Counted from the stretch's first letter, positions 1 through 8,465 are shown. The stretch is 64,000 bases of DNA from JACRLW01 sp050181465 (GCA_050181465.1 JBFXDD010000006.1:1-64000), one strand, 5' to 3'. Notes: generated by a model not told the origin, from the letters alone. Program-made: numbers and translations.

Positions 1-178
1 GCTGGCCCTTGGTGCTCGTGTAGGCGCCGAAGATCGCGCTCAGATCCAGCTGCTCGCGCACCACCTCGCGCACGAAGTGCGCCGGGTGATCCGGCGGCAC
101 GAAGTCAGCCGTCGACGGCGGCAGCAGCCACGCTTGCCCAGGCTCCCAGGTCCGGAATCGCTTCGGGGTGCTCGTCAT
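1..178 (-). CDS. IS1182-family transposase, N-terminal fragment (runs off the left edge)
   Basis: The reverse strand reads without a stop from an ATG at 178-176 to the window edge, giving 59 residues. These include KRFRTWEPGQAWLLPPS, then DFVPPDHPAHFVREVV, then LDLSAIFGAYTSTKGQ. This is the characteristic start of IS1182-type (IS5-like superfamily) DDE transposases, which open with a basic K-R-F-R, a 'Q..LLPPS' stretch, 'DFVP..H.AHFV' and 'LDLSAI...Y...[RK]G'. The enzyme would catalyse cut-and-paste or copy-out transposition of its own element. The catalytic DDE residues lie outside the window, so whether it is intact cannot be judged. The copy A palindromic element begins 66 bp upstream of the start codon. 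I did not find a convincing terminal inverted repeat of the IS itself. Confidence 0.8.
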   Translation of the reverse strand, partial: MTSTPKRFRTWEPGQAWLLPPSTADFVPPDHPAHFVREVVREQLDLSAIFGAYTSTKGQ

Positions 179-243
179 TCACCCGCAATACGTACAACCC
201 CGAGGCAGTGGTTGGTCCGGGTGGCAATTCCTGGACAGGCTCC

Positions 244-425
244 TAGCCCGGATCATGCGTGAACGTCTGCTGCGATCGCCACAAGTCGCGCCCAGCGGCG
301 TCGCTACGACGGCTTCTCCCTGGCAGCGTAGCTACAGCTACGCTTCGGTCGTCGACCGTCGTAGCTCCTTGCCGGGCATCGACCTGTGTCGATCTCGCGA
401 CGACGTGCACGCATGATCCGGGCTA
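244..425. mobile_element. 182-bp nested-palindrome element, copy A (MITE-like)
   Basis: The ends form a perfect 18-bp inverted repeat (244-261 against 408-425, TAGCCCGGATCATGCGTG). Inside it are two further nested stems: 303-312 pairs perfectly with 356-365, and 325-333 pairs with 336-344 around a 2-nt centre. The element begins and ends with TA, as expected for a non-autonomous element that duplicates a TA target; that reading is inferred from architecture. Four related copies lie at 9122, 16227, 16407 and 19161; B and the two C copies are inverted relative to A, and D has the same orientation. The right terminal TA supplies part of the TAG stop codon of the ABC permease gene (423-425). Of the five copies this one has the best-preserved ends. 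Confidence 0.7.
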
Positions 426-1880
426 CGCGATGCCGGCCCTATCGGCAGGGTCGACTGCTACCGGTCCCGCGAACCCGCGGAGCATCGTCGGGAGGCCGCC
501 GACGAAACACATCCCCGCGATGATGACGGCGACCTGCATCGGTTCGTCGTCGCTGAAGGCCGCGGCGACCGCAAACGCGGGGTTGACCGCGTGGCCGACG
601 TGCCAATGCAACGGCGAGTCGCTGAGCAGATTGAAGAGCATCACGATCAACGAAGCGAAGACGGTCATCACCAGGCAGAGGAAGGCCAGGTCACCGGTCT
701 TCGCTCGCGGCAGCGCGGCTCGTAGTCCGCGTGCAAGGCTGGCCAGGATGCCCACATAGCACCAGGCGGTGATTGCTGCCCGTCTGCCGCCGTTGCCGGG
801 GTCGCCGGAGCCGACACTGCGACCGAGGAAGAACAGGCCCAGCGCGATTCCGATCAGCACCCAAGCGTATGCCAGTCCGCGATTGCCGCCTGGACAGAAG
901 GGCGAGAGCAATCGAAAGCGGACGTGGCGAGCCGGGCCGGGTGCGTTGGGTGTCTCGGCTGCCGCCCAGACGGCGAGCACACCTGGGAATGCAGCGCCAA
1001 AGACGGTGGCGACGCTGACGAGGTTGGCGTCGAACTCGGGATCGAACATCCACAACCAGGGTGTGACCAAGGCGAGGACGACGACGGCGTACACTCGAAA
1101 CGACGTCGAGCGATTCTCGACCGGCAACGTGAAGTTGGCCGCAGCAGCGATCCCACAAAACGCCGTTGCACAGAGAAACGTGATGGTCCACGCGAGAATC
1201 AGCCACCAGCGGCGCGGATCGCGCAGGACGTTGCCGACGAGGTCGACGACATCGTTGCCGCTGAACACCATCCCCATCGACAGCCAGACGGTACCGACGA
1301 CCAACAGCACCTGGCCGATCTGCTGCAGCCGACTCTGGATCGACACGCTGCCGAGGGCGATCGAACCGGCCGCCATGAGCAGACTGACCAGGACCACCGT
1401 GTAGAGCAGCAAGAGGATGGTCGGGACGTCCACTCCGTTGTGCAGGTAGCTGGTCGCGATGAGGGGCGCGAACACCGACACGAACATCGCGGTCAAGAGC
1501 AGGCTCGCACCGAGTCGCCCGCGCACGATCTGCCACGGACGCATGCGAGTCAGGCGCAACTGATCGGCAGTTGGGCCCGCAACGTCCTGGCGCGCGCCGC
1601 GAAACGCCGCTCGCGGCAAAGGGAATAGCAGGAACGTGAAGAGTCCGCCGAGGCTGATGACCAGCAACATGCGGCCGCTGCTGCCTGCCGAGTGACGGGT
1701 GGTCGCCGAGTAGACGATCGCCAGCACGAGGATCATCAGGCATGCGCTGGTCAGCAGCCGTGTGACCGTCCGGCTGCCCAGAGCTTGATTGATCTCTCGG
1801 ACCAGAATGGGGTTCAGACGGTCGCTGAAGCGATCGCCGAGCGAGATATGGCGATGGGGGCGAGGTGACGAAGTGGTCAT
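423..1880 (-). CDS. ABC-2-type transporter permease
   Basis: A 485-aa polytopic membrane protein. It has a short basic N-terminus with 'NPILVREINQALGSRTV', as in ABC-2 permeases, followed by about ten or more hydrophobic segments. It starts with ATGA overlapping the stop of the ATP-binding gene at 1877-2815, so the two are surely co-translated and form one exporter. With the GldG-like protein further upstream, the arrangement matches ABC exporters of the gliding/Nos type in which ATPase, permease and a large extracytoplasmic accessory subunit are encoded together. The substrate is unknown. The stop codon TAG falls in the last three bases of palindromic element copy A, so the C-terminal residues may have been altered by that insertion. 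Confidence 0.8.
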   Translation of the reverse strand: MTTSSPRPHRHISLGDRFSDRLNPILVREINQALGSRTVTRLLTSACLMILVLAIVYSATTRHSAGSSGRMLLVISLGGLFTFLLFPLPRAAFRGARQDVAGPTADQLRLTRMRPWQIVRGRLGASLLLTAMFVSVFAPLIATSYLHNGVDVPTILLLLYTVVLVSLLMAAGSIALGSVSIQSRLQQIGQVLLVVGTVWLSMGMVFSGNDVVDLVGNVLRDPRRWWLILAWTITFLCATAFCGIAAAANFTLPVENRSTSFRVYAVVVLALVTPWLWMFDPEFDANLVSVATVFGAAFPGVLAVWAAAETPNAPGPARHVRFRLLSPFCPGGNRGLAYAWVLIGIALGLFFLGRSVGSGDPGNGGRRAAITAWCYVGILASLARGLRAALPRAKTGDLAFLCLVMTVFASLIVMLFNLLSDSPLHWHVGHAVNPAFAVAAAFSDDEPMQVAVIIAGMCFVGGLPTMLRGFAGPVAVDPADRAGIA

Positions 1881-2815
1881 TGCAGCTCTCCGCGCGTCGC
1901 GCTCAGGAAGATCTGCTCGAGGTCTGCAGTCCTTCGCGTGAACTCCGTGATCCGCAGCCCGGCACCGATTGCTGCGGCGAGCAGATCCGCAGCCGTCTCG
2001 TCGTCACCTTCGATTCGAAGGCTCAGGACCTGGTTGTCGAGTGAGAGGTCGCGAACCGAGGGCTGTCCGCTGAAGAAGGTCCGTGCCGCGATGGGGTCGC
2101 CGAGCACGCGGACGACGATCGTCCCGGCGTCCTGCATCCGTGCGGCGATCGAGTCGATGGCACCGCTCACGATCAGGCGACCGCGCTCGATCACGACGAT
2201 GCTGTCGCAGCTCTCCGCCAGTTCGGTCAGGATGTGCGACGAGATCAGGATCGACTTGCCTTGCGCGGCGAGTTGTGCGAGCAGCTCGCGAAGCTCGATC
2301 CGTGCGCGCGGATCGAGACCGTTCGCGGGTTCGTCGAGCACCAGGAGCTGGGGGTCGTGGATCAGTGTCTTCGCGAGATGCAGACGCTGCGCCATGCCCT
2401 TCGACAAGCCGGTGGTCGGCCGAGTCAGGAAGCCCGTGAGTCCACACAGCTCCGCGAGATCCTCGACGCGGTTCAGCCGCGCCTGCCCGCGCAGTCCCTG
2501 CGCGCGCGCGAAGAAGTCGAGGTATTGAGCGACGTCGAGGAACGCGAACGGCTCGAAGCGATCGGACATGAAGCCGATGCGGTCGCGTGCCCGGCGGGGT
2601 GCGTCGAGTACCGAGTCGCCGCCGATCAGGACATCGCCGGAATCCGGGACGTCCAGAGTGGCGACGATCCGCATGGTCGTCGTCTTTCCCGAACCGTTGG
2701 GGCCGATGAATCCGACGACCTGACCGGGCATCACGTCGAAGCTGACGCGATCGACGGCTTTCAGGGTGCCGAACGAGCGCGACAGTTCGCGCACTTGCAG
2801 GAGGGCTTCAGTCAC
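1877..2815 (-). CDS. ABC transporter ATP-binding protein
   Basis: This 312-aa nucleotide-binding subunit has Walker A GPNGSGKT (residues 38-45), signature LSKGMAQ (137-143), Walker B LLVLDEP (157-163) and switch histidine 194 in SSH. It is the DrrA/CcmA-like type that pairs with ABC-2 permeases, with about 100 extra residues after the core. I chose the GTG at 2815: it has AAGGA just upstream, it overlaps the preceding gene's end, and the family's first strand 'LLQVRELSRSFG' follows directly. An upstream ATG at 2851 would add 12 residues that lie wholly within the previous gene. The stop overlaps the permease start (ATGA). It powers the permease encoded next. Confidence 0.93.
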   Translation of the reverse strand: MTEALLQVRELSRSFGTLKAVDRVSFDVMPGQVVGFIGPNGSGKTTTMRIVATLDVPDSGDVLIGGDSVLDAPRRARDRIGFMSDRFEPFAFLDVAQYLDFFARAQGLRGQARLNRVEDLAELCGLTGFLTRPTTGLSKGMAQRLHLAKTLIHDPQLLVLDEPANGLDPRARIELRELLAQLAAQGKSILISSHILTELAESCDSIVVIERGRLIVSGAIDSIAARMQDAGTIVVRVLGDPIAARTFFSGQPSVRDLSLDNQVLSLRIEGDDETAADLLAAAIGAGLRITEFTRRTADLEQIFLSATRGELQ

Positions 2816-4601
2816 GGATGTCCTTCTGGCCGAGGAACCCCAGCACGGCATGGGACGCCGAGGACTCGTCGGCAGCGAGACCCAAGTCGTCGCGACCGGG
2901 GGACGACTTCACGACTGCGAAGTAGGAGCCGCGAGGCAGCGAGTCGCCATCGAGGTCTTGGCGCTGGATACCGAACAGCAGGCGAGGCTGGGGTGTCGGC
3001 ACTTGCTCGAAGCGATTCGGACGACGAGGGCCGAACTGGATCAACTCGTCTTCCCAGGCGACGAGCAGGCGTTCCGCGGAACCCTCGTCGATCGGCGCGA
3101 GCTTGTCGGATGCTGCGGCGAGATAGCGACCGTCGGGAAGTCGCACGAGCAGTCGATCGCCGATCGGCTCGAGGTCGCTCGAGTCGTCGACGCGGAAGTC
3201 GTCCGCGGTTCGTCGGATTCGCAGACCGCCTTGGAGCTCGCCGAGGCTCGCGACCGCGAGGTTGGTGATCGTGCGCGACGGGATGAAGGAGCCGTCGATT
3301 CGGCCGTCGGCTTCCTCGATCCAGCGCGCCACGGTGTCGCGCGAGCGCGATAGGTCCAGGTTCCACAGCCATGTGCGGGGCCGCGGCGCGAGGTCTGGGA
3401 CTGCGCTGCCGACGAACAGCGAGCGTTGCGCCAGGGTGGTGACGAGGCCCCGCTCCTGATCGTGGATGGAGAAGCTCTGCTCTACTTCTCGCGTGCCCAG
3501 GCCCTGGCCGAGCAAACCCCACGCGAGGATCCCGCCGGTGGCGAGAATTCCCGCGGCGGGCACGGTGATGAGCAGCCAACCGCGTTGATTACGGAAGAGG
3601 AAGGAGTTGATCGGCCCGACGAGCAGCGCAAACGCACCGATCAAGACGAGCACCAGTTGCATCGGCGGCGGCTCCGTGCCTGGGATCGCGAGAGCGGCGT
3701 CGAAGAAGGCCGGGATCGGTGCGGCGATCCCGGCCTCGATTCTCGCTGCCGGACCGATCTCGCTGCGCTCCATCTGCTTCGCAAGCCGCGAACTCACCGC
3801 GCGCGAGTCTCCCACCAGCGCCGAGCGAACCTCGGCCTTGGTCAGTGCGACGACTCGGCCGAAGCCGAATCGTTCGCCGCGACCGCGAGGATCGAGCGGC
3901 CCCGTCGCAAAGCCGTCGGCGTCGAGGAGAACGACGTTGCCTCCCGCGAGCGCGTAGTCGTGCACGATCCGCTGCGCGCGGCTCTCAGCACCGTCCTCGC
4001 CGTCGAACACGACGAGGTCCATCGCGGAAATCGCGCGCCAGTCGTCGGGCAAGTCTTTGGCCGCGATGACCATGAGATCCACCTTGGCGCCGCGGCTTCT
4101 GGAGCCGCTGGCACCCACGATTCGCTCGTAGACACGCTTCCATTCCGCGGCGCCCTCCCGCCCACCCGAAATGAAGAGGATCGCGAGTTCGTGGTGACCG
4201 GGCGTGCTACACGTCGCGTTCTGGGCCTGATCGCTGCCGGCCGCCTGGAATTCGAAGAAGAGGTAACTGCCGGCGGCCGGGATCCTCTGCGTCACGACCC
4301 GCGATTGCCCCGGTTCGACTTCGACGTCGAAACGCAGCGGGTCCGTGAGGCTTCCTTGGGCATCGATCTTCACGCTGACTCGTTCCGTGCCGGTCGATCG
4401 ACCGACCACTCGGAACTCCACGAAGCCGAAGCCGCCCTTGCGATCGGGCGGGGGAAAGGCCCGCCACTGGATACTCGCGATCGGACGTTGATCGCGCAGC
4501 AGAGTCTGTTCACCCGCTCGATCCTGTCCGCGAACGAGAGCGGTGAGTGCCAGCATGGCGACCAAGATCGCACCCAGGTGGCGATGGAGAGTCGTGGTCA
4601 T
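2808..4601 (-). CDS. GldG-like extracytoplasmic membrane protein of the ABC exporter locus
   Basis: A 597-aa protein with an N-terminal signal or anchor (hydrophobic stretch ending near 'LTALVRGQ'). A large exported part contains a Rossmann-like piece with 'AMDLVVFDGED' and 'YALAGGNVVLLDADG', followed by two transmembrane helices in the middle of the protein ('MQLVLVLIGAFALLVGPIN' and 'LLITVPAAGILATGG') and a beta-rich C-terminal part. This organisation recalls the GldG/DUF4350-type accessory proteins found next to ABC-2 transporters, but I cannot assign a family with certainty. The start is the ATG at 4601, two nucleotides after the GHMP kinase stop. The end overlaps the ATPase gene by 8 nt, so it belongs to the same transcript. 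Confidence 0.6.
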   Translation of the reverse strand: MTTTLHRHLGAILVAMLALTALVRGQDRAGEQTLLRDQRPIASIQWRAFPPPDRKGGFGFVEFRVVGRSTGTERVSVKIDAQGSLTDPLRFDVEVEPGQSRVVTQRIPAAGSYLFFEFQAAGSDQAQNATCSTPGHHELAILFISGGREGAAEWKRVYERIVGASGSRSRGAKVDLMVIAAKDLPDDWRAISAMDLVVFDGEDGAESRAQRIVHDYALAGGNVVLLDADGFATGPLDPRGRGERFGFGRVVALTKAEVRSALVGDSRAVSSRLAKQMERSEIGPAARIEAGIAAPIPAFFDAALAIPGTEPPPMQLVLVLIGAFALLVGPINSFLFRNQRGWLLITVPAAGILATGGILAWGLLGQGLGTREVEQSFSIHDQERGLVTTLAQRSLFVGSAVPDLAPRPRTWLWNLDLSRSRDTVARWIEEADGRIDGSFIPSRTITNLAVASLGELQGGLRIRRTADDFRVDDSSDLEPIGDRLLVRLPDGRYLAAASDKLAPIDEGSAERLLVAWEDELIQFGPRRPNRFEQVPTPQPRLLFGIQRQDLDGDSLPRGSYFAVVKSSPGRDDLGLAADESSASHAVLGFLGQKDIRD

Positions 4602-4603
4602 GA

Positions 4604-5524
4604 TCAGAGCGAGGCGACCTTGTGAATGATGTCGACAGCAGTCTCGATGCCGACCGCGGTGAACGCTTCGCGCATCGCTGCCGCGGTGCGCTGGGCCGTG
4701 CTCTCGTCGGTGGTCAACGCGAGCAGTGCGGGGCCATGCCCGGAGATCGTGACTCCCGCCGCACCCGCGGCCTCGCCCGCGCGGACTGCTTCCGCCATTC
4801 CCGGTGCCAACCGCAAGCGGTACGGCACATGGGTTTCGTCGCAGAGGCAATCGGTGAGTTGCTCGGCGTCGCCGCGGGCGAGCGCCTCGATGAGTCCGAC
4901 GAGTCGGCCCGCGGTGTCCTGTGCGACTGCGTTGGGCACCATCGCCGGAACGACGCGGTGAACGTCGGCCGTGCCCAGTGCGAGGTGCGGTGCGACGGCG
5001 ACGAAGCGCCAGATCGGCGAGATCGGCAGTGACAGGAGCCGCCACGCGTGCGTCGAGCCCAGGACGCGCCGCGGGACGGTGGCGGTCAGTCCACCGCGGA
5101 GTGCTGCGGCACCGTGTGCGCGGTCGCCGCCGATCGCGACCAGCAAGGTGAGCCGTTCGTCGAGCGATGGGGCGTCCTTGGCGAGACGGCAAGCGAGCTG
5201 AATGCCGCCGACCAGTTCCGCGGTGTTGGTACCGAACCCGCACGCGCGCGGGACTTCGGTCGCGACTTCGATGGCGAACTCACCGGGAAGCTTGATCGTG
5301 AAGCGCTCGGCTGCGGCGCGCAGACCGCGAACCACGGGATCATGGCGCGTGTCCAAGGTGCTCGGACCGACCTGCCCGGTGCGCGTCACCGTCGTCGCCT
5401 CGGCCGGCCCGACGGTGAACTCGAGCCAGCGCTCGAGCGCGAGTCCGAGAACTCCGAAGCCGGGACCGAGGTTCGCCGTCGTCGCGGGAACTCGAAGTAC
5501 GAAGGGCGTGACGGCGCTCGCCAT
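4604..5524 (-). CDS. thrB: GHMP kinase, homoserine kinase-like
   Basis: At 306 aa this is the usual length of homoserine kinase, which phosphorylates L-homoserine in threonine biosynthesis. The N-terminal GHMP motif PATTANLGPGFG (13-24) and the C-terminal glycine-rich motif (GVTISGHGPALLAL near residue 260) are clear. The central ATP-binding loop is odd: where the family has a G-[LI]-G-S-S-A-A pattern, this protein reads PRACGFGTNTAELVGG (92-107), so the two serines are replaced by Thr-Asn. That could reflect a diverged kinase or a different substrate. The ATG at 5524 is preferred over an upstream ATG at 5620 because the family N-terminus begins there and the longer form overlaps the dehydrogenase gene. 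No other threonine genes are nearby. Confidence 0.75.
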   Translation of the reverse strand: MASAVTPFVLRVPATTANLGPGFGVLGLALERWLEFTVGPAEATTVTRTGQVGPSTLDTRHDPVVRGLRAAAERFTIKLPGEFAIEVATEVPRACGFGTNTAELVGGIQLACRLAKDAPSLDERLTLLVAIGGDRAHGAAALRGGLTATVPRRVLGSTHAWRLLSLPISPIWRFVAVAPHLALGTADVHRVVPAMVPNAVAQDTAGRLVGLIEALARGDAEQLTDCLCDETHVPYRLRLAPGMAEAVRAGEAAGAAGVTISGHGPALLALTTDESTAQRTAAAMREAFTAVGIETAVDIIHKVASL

Positions 5525-5529
5525 GGCGC

Positions 5530-7068
5530 TCAGTCGTCGCCGAACTTGATGCCCTGCGCGAGCGGCAGCGCGGTTCCCCAATTCACGGTGCTGGTCTGGC
5601 GACGCATGTACGCCTTCCAACTGTCGGAGCCGGACTCGCGACCGCCGCCGGTCTCCTTCTCGCCGCCGAATGCACCGCCGATCTCCGCACCGGAGGTGCC
5701 GATGTTGACGTTCGCGATGCCGCAGTCGGAGCCGACCGCCGACAGGAAGCGCTCGGCCTGCCGCACGTTCATCGTGAAGATCGCCGAGCTCAAGCCCTGC
5801 GGGACGTCGTTCTGGATCGCGATCGCCTGCTCGACATCGCGAATCGGCATGAGGTAGAGAATCGGCGCGAAGGTCTCCTCGCGCACGATGTGCATGTCGG
5901 AGCGCGCGCGGACGATCGTGGGTTGCACGTAGTGGCCCTTGGCGAGTGTGCCGGTTCCAGCATGACGAGCTCCGCCGCAGAGAACCCTGCCGCCCTGCTC
6001 CTTCGCGGCGGCGATGGCGCGCTCGTAACCGATCACCGCGCTCTCGTCGATGAGCGGACCCATCAGCGTGCCGTCGGCGAGCGGGTCACCGATACGAACG
6101 TGGCGATAGGCTTCCAGCAGGCGAGCTTCGAGTGCGTCGATCACTTTCTCGTGCGCGAGCACTCGGCGCGTGGTCGTGCAGCGTTGTCCGGCAGTCCCGA
6201 CGGCGCCGAACAGGATCGCGCGGACCGCGAGATCGAGATCGGCGTCGTCCATCACGATGATCGCGTTGTTGCCGCCGAGCTCGAGCAGGCTGCGGCCGAG
6301 TCGACGACCGACGCGCTCCGCGACGATCCTGCCCATGCGCACCGAACCGGTGGCGCTCACGAGCGGGATGCGAGCATCGTCGAGCATCGCGCTGCCGACC
6401 TCGTCGTCCGTTCCGATCACCAGCCCGAGCAGGCCACCGAAGCCGTCGGCTTCGAGGACCTCGGCGCAGATGCGCGTCATGGCGATCGCGACGAGTGGCG
6501 TCTTGCGCGACGGCTTCCAGACGTGCGCGTTGCCGCACACCAAGGACAGCATCGCGTTCCACGCCCAGACCGCGGCGGGGAAGTTGAATGCGGTGATGAC
6601 GCCGACCACGCCCAGCGGATGCCAGGTCTCGCGCATGTGGTGCAGCGGTCGTTCGGACGCGATCGTGAGCCCGTAGAGCTGGCGACTGAGTCCGACCGCG
6701 AAGTCGGCGATGTCGATGCACTCCTGGATCTCGCCGAGGCCCTCCTGAAGGATCTTGCCGCACTCCAGCGAGACCAGTCGACCGAGTTCGTCCTTACGCT
6801 GGCGGAGGATCGCACCGATGCGGCGCACGTACTCGCCGCGCACGGGTGCGGGCACCTGGCGCCAGCGCAGGAACGCTTCGTGTGCGGCGGCGACGACCTT
6901 GTCGTAGTCCGCGCGCGAGGCGTCACGGACGCCGGCGATCGGTGCGCCGGTCGCGGGATTGTCGCTGACGAGCAGTTGGCCGCCGGTGGCGATCCAGCCG
7001 CCGTCGAAAGCGCCGGGGTTCTCGCGCTGGATGCCCAGTGCGCTGAGGAGTCGTTCGGGAGTGGTCAT
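5530..7068 (-). CDS. Aldehyde dehydrogenase, ALDH7 type (alpha-aminoadipate semialdehyde dehydrogenase-like)
   Basis: A full-length NAD-dependent aldehyde dehydrogenase of 512 aa. The general-base glutamate is in LLELGGNN (E263) and the nucleophilic cysteine is in GTAGQRCTTT (C297). Several stretches are typical of the ALDH7 (antiquitin) subfamily, such as ERPLHHMRETWHPLGVVG, the FNFPAAVWAWN segment and the C-terminal 'GAFGGEKETGGGRESGSDSWKAYMRR'. In that family the enzyme oxidises alpha-aminoadipate semialdehyde (piperideine-6-carboxylate) in lysine degradation, sometimes betaine aldehyde. No other lysine-catabolic genes are visible, so the pathway is inferred from the family alone. It lies 24 bp after DUF2304 and 5 bp before the GHMP kinase, so it is probably co-transcribed with both. 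Confidence 0.9.
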   Translation of the reverse strand: MTTPERLLSALGIQRENPGAFDGGWIATGGQLLVSDNPATGAPIAGVRDASRADYDKVVAAAHEAFLRWRQVPAPVRGEYVRRIGAILRQRKDELGRLVSLECGKILQEGLGEIQECIDIADFAVGLSRQLYGLTIASERPLHHMRETWHPLGVVGVITAFNFPAAVWAWNAMLSLVCGNAHVWKPSRKTPLVAIAMTRICAEVLEADGFGGLLGLVIGTDDEVGSAMLDDARIPLVSATGSVRMGRIVAERVGRRLGRSLLELGGNNAIIVMDDADLDLAVRAILFGAVGTAGQRCTTTRRVLAHEKVIDALEARLLEAYRHVRIGDPLADGTLMGPLIDESAVIGYERAIAAAKEQGGRVLCGGARHAGTGTLAKGHYVQPTIVRARSDMHIVREETFAPILYLMPIRDVEQAIAIQNDVPQGLSSAIFTMNVRQAERFLSAVGSDCGIANVNIGTSGAEIGGAFGGEKETGGGRESGSDSWKAYMRRQTSTVNWGTALPLAQGIKFGDD

Positions 7069-7092
7069 GCTGAGGTGAGGGGCGGGGTGGAG

Positions 7093-7626
7093 TCAGGCGG
7101 CGTGGTCATCGGACGCGCTCTCTGCGGCATCGGTCTTCGGCGTCGGCGCGTTCGCTCGCGGCTCACGAGACGATTTCTTGAGTTCGGTCAGTTCCTCTTC
7201 GAGCAGCGCGATCCGCTGCGACAGCGTGCGGCTGCGGATGGTGAGCTTCGACAGCCGGATCGAGAACATCAGGCTGACCAGCATCAGGAACACCAAGGCG
7301 CCGAAGAACAGCGCCGAGGTAGGCTCGACGGCGCCGATGAACTGCTTGAAGACGTTCAGCAGTCGATGCTCGAGTGCCAACACCAGCAGGAGCACCGCGG
7401 TGCCGCCCCACAAGAGCGAGTACTCTTCGCGAAGCTTGCGCCGACGCACCAGCTCGAACACCACGAGCAGGATCGCGACGGCGAGCAGGACGGCGACGGT
7501 CTTCTGATGACCCGGCAGCCCGTCGATCAGTTTTTCGTCGATCAGCTTCCCGCCGACCAGATTCTCGCGGATCGGTTGCTCGTCGATGGGCGTGCCGGCC
7601 GCCGCCGACTGCAGGAACGCGATCAT
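7093..7626 (-). CDS. DUF2304 family membrane protein
   Basis: This 177-aa protein has about three transmembrane helices ('TVAVLLAVAILLVVFELVRRRKL', 'YSLLWGGTAVLLLVLAL' and 'ALFFGALVFLMLVSLMFSIRLS'). They are followed by a coiled coil ('LSQRIALLEEELTELKK') and a hydrophilic tail. The RRRKLREEYSLLW loop is the hallmark of DUF2304, a family almost always encoded next to a polyprenyl-phosphate-type GT2. Its ATG at 7626 overlaps the stop of that glycosyltransferase (ATGA), which fixes the start; a longer in-frame ORF up to 7941 lies inside the GT gene. It probably works with the glycosyltransferase in making or moving a lipid-linked sugar, but the mechanism is not established. Confidence 0.85.
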   Translation of the reverse strand: MIAFLQSAAAGTPIDEQPIRENLVGGKLIDEKLIDGLPGHQKTVAVLLAVAILLVVFELVRRRKLREEYSLLWGGTAVLLLVLALEHRLLNVFKQFIGAVEPTSALFFGALVFLMLVSLMFSIRLSKLTIRSRTLSQRIALLEEELTELKKSSREPRANAPTPKTDAAESASDDHAA

Positions 7627-8405
7627 GCGTTGCCTCGCGCAGCGAGGATGCGGCCGTCGCGGAACGGCGACACTCGCCGGATCGGCAGCATCGTCAGGCG
7701 GATGACCATCTTGTAGACGTAGAAGGCGACCCGTCCGCCCCGATGCATCGAGACGCCGCCCTTGCGCTCGTGCATGAGAACCGGCACTTCGGCGATGCGC
7801 AGCCCGTGGCGCCAGACCGCGATCAGGACGTCGGCGTCGGGGTGATCTTCGGGGAAGTCGTCGAGCACGAAGCGCTCCAGCACGGCGTGGTTCATCGCCT
7901 GGAAGCCGGAGGTGGGGTCGGTGACCGTGGTCTTGGTCCAACGGCTGACGAGCCAGGCGAAGAAGCGTGAGCCGAGCCGGCGAAGCGAGGTCGTGCGCGG
8001 AGCGTCGCCGTCGCGCAGGTAGCGTGAACCGATCACCAGGTCGGCGCCGGTTCGCAGCGTCTCGAGCAGGCGGGGAATCGCGGCCGGATCGTGCTGGCCG
8101 TCGGCGTCGAGCTGGATCAGCTCGGCGCAGTCGTGACGGCGGGCGTAGAGGTAGCCGGTCTGCAGCGCGGCGCCGTAGCCGAGGTTGAAGGGGTGGCGAA
8201 GTACGGTGGCGCCCAACGCGGCGGCGACGGTCGCGGTGTCGTCGCGGGAGCCGTCATCGACCACGACGATGCGAGCGGCGGGGATCGCCTCGCGCACGCC
8301 GCGCAGCACCGGACCCAGGCGCGCGCTCTCGTTGCACGCCGGAATCAGCACCATGGTGCCGCCGGCAGGGGCCCGCACTGCCGGGCGATCGGGAGTTTCC
8401 GTCAC
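7623..8405 (-). CDS. Family 2 glycosyltransferase (polyprenyl-phosphate sugar synthase type)
   Basis: A 260-aa single-domain GT-A enzyme. The nucleotide-binding start 'VLIPACNES' is followed by VVVDDGS (48-54), and the metal-binding D-x-D lies in QLDADGQHD (D100, D102). The later GSRY and 'DPTSGFQAMN' segments are typical of dolichol/polyprenyl-phosphate mannose or glucose synthases (DPM1-like, without C-terminal membrane helices). It would transfer a sugar from a nucleotide donor to a lipid phosphate at the inner face of the membrane. The start is GTG at 8405. It is translationally coupled to DUF2304, its usual partner, and probably heads the seven-gene minus-strand run down to 423. Confidence 0.88.
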   Translation of the reverse strand: MTETPDRPAVRAPAGGTMVLIPACNESARLGPVLRGVREAIPAARIVVVDDGSRDDTATVAAALGATVLRHPFNLGYGAALQTGYLYARRHDCAELIQLDADGQHDPAAIPRLLETLRTGADLVIGSRYLRDGDAPRTTSLRRLGSRFFAWLVSRWTKTTVTDPTSGFQAMNHAVLERFVLDDFPEDHPDADVLIAVWRHGLRIAEVPVLMHERKGGVSMHRGGRVAFYVYKMVIRLTMLPIRRVSPFRDGRILAARGNA

Positions 8406-8433
8406 AGCGCGGGAGGATAGGCGACGACGCCGG

Positions 8434-8459
8434 CGCGGGCACGCGAAAGCGCGCCCGCG
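8434..8459 (-). terminator. Stem-loop between hsp20 and the glycosyltransferase gene
   Basis: CGCGGGC (8434-8440) pairs with GCCCGCG (8453-8459), and a further 3-bp stem closes a tetranucleotide loop with one A/C mismatch. The hairpin sits 7 bp past the hsp20 stop and upstream of the next start, where a terminator or processing site is expected. No U-tract follows on the minus strand, so classical Rho-independent action is doubtful. Confidence 0.4.
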
Positions 8460-8465
8460 ACCGAC

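Noticed and set aside
2812..5243. Very long minus-strand frame upstream of the GldG-like protein
   Set aside because: The part upstream of 4601 is an Arg-rich out-of-frame reading of the GHMP kinase gene.
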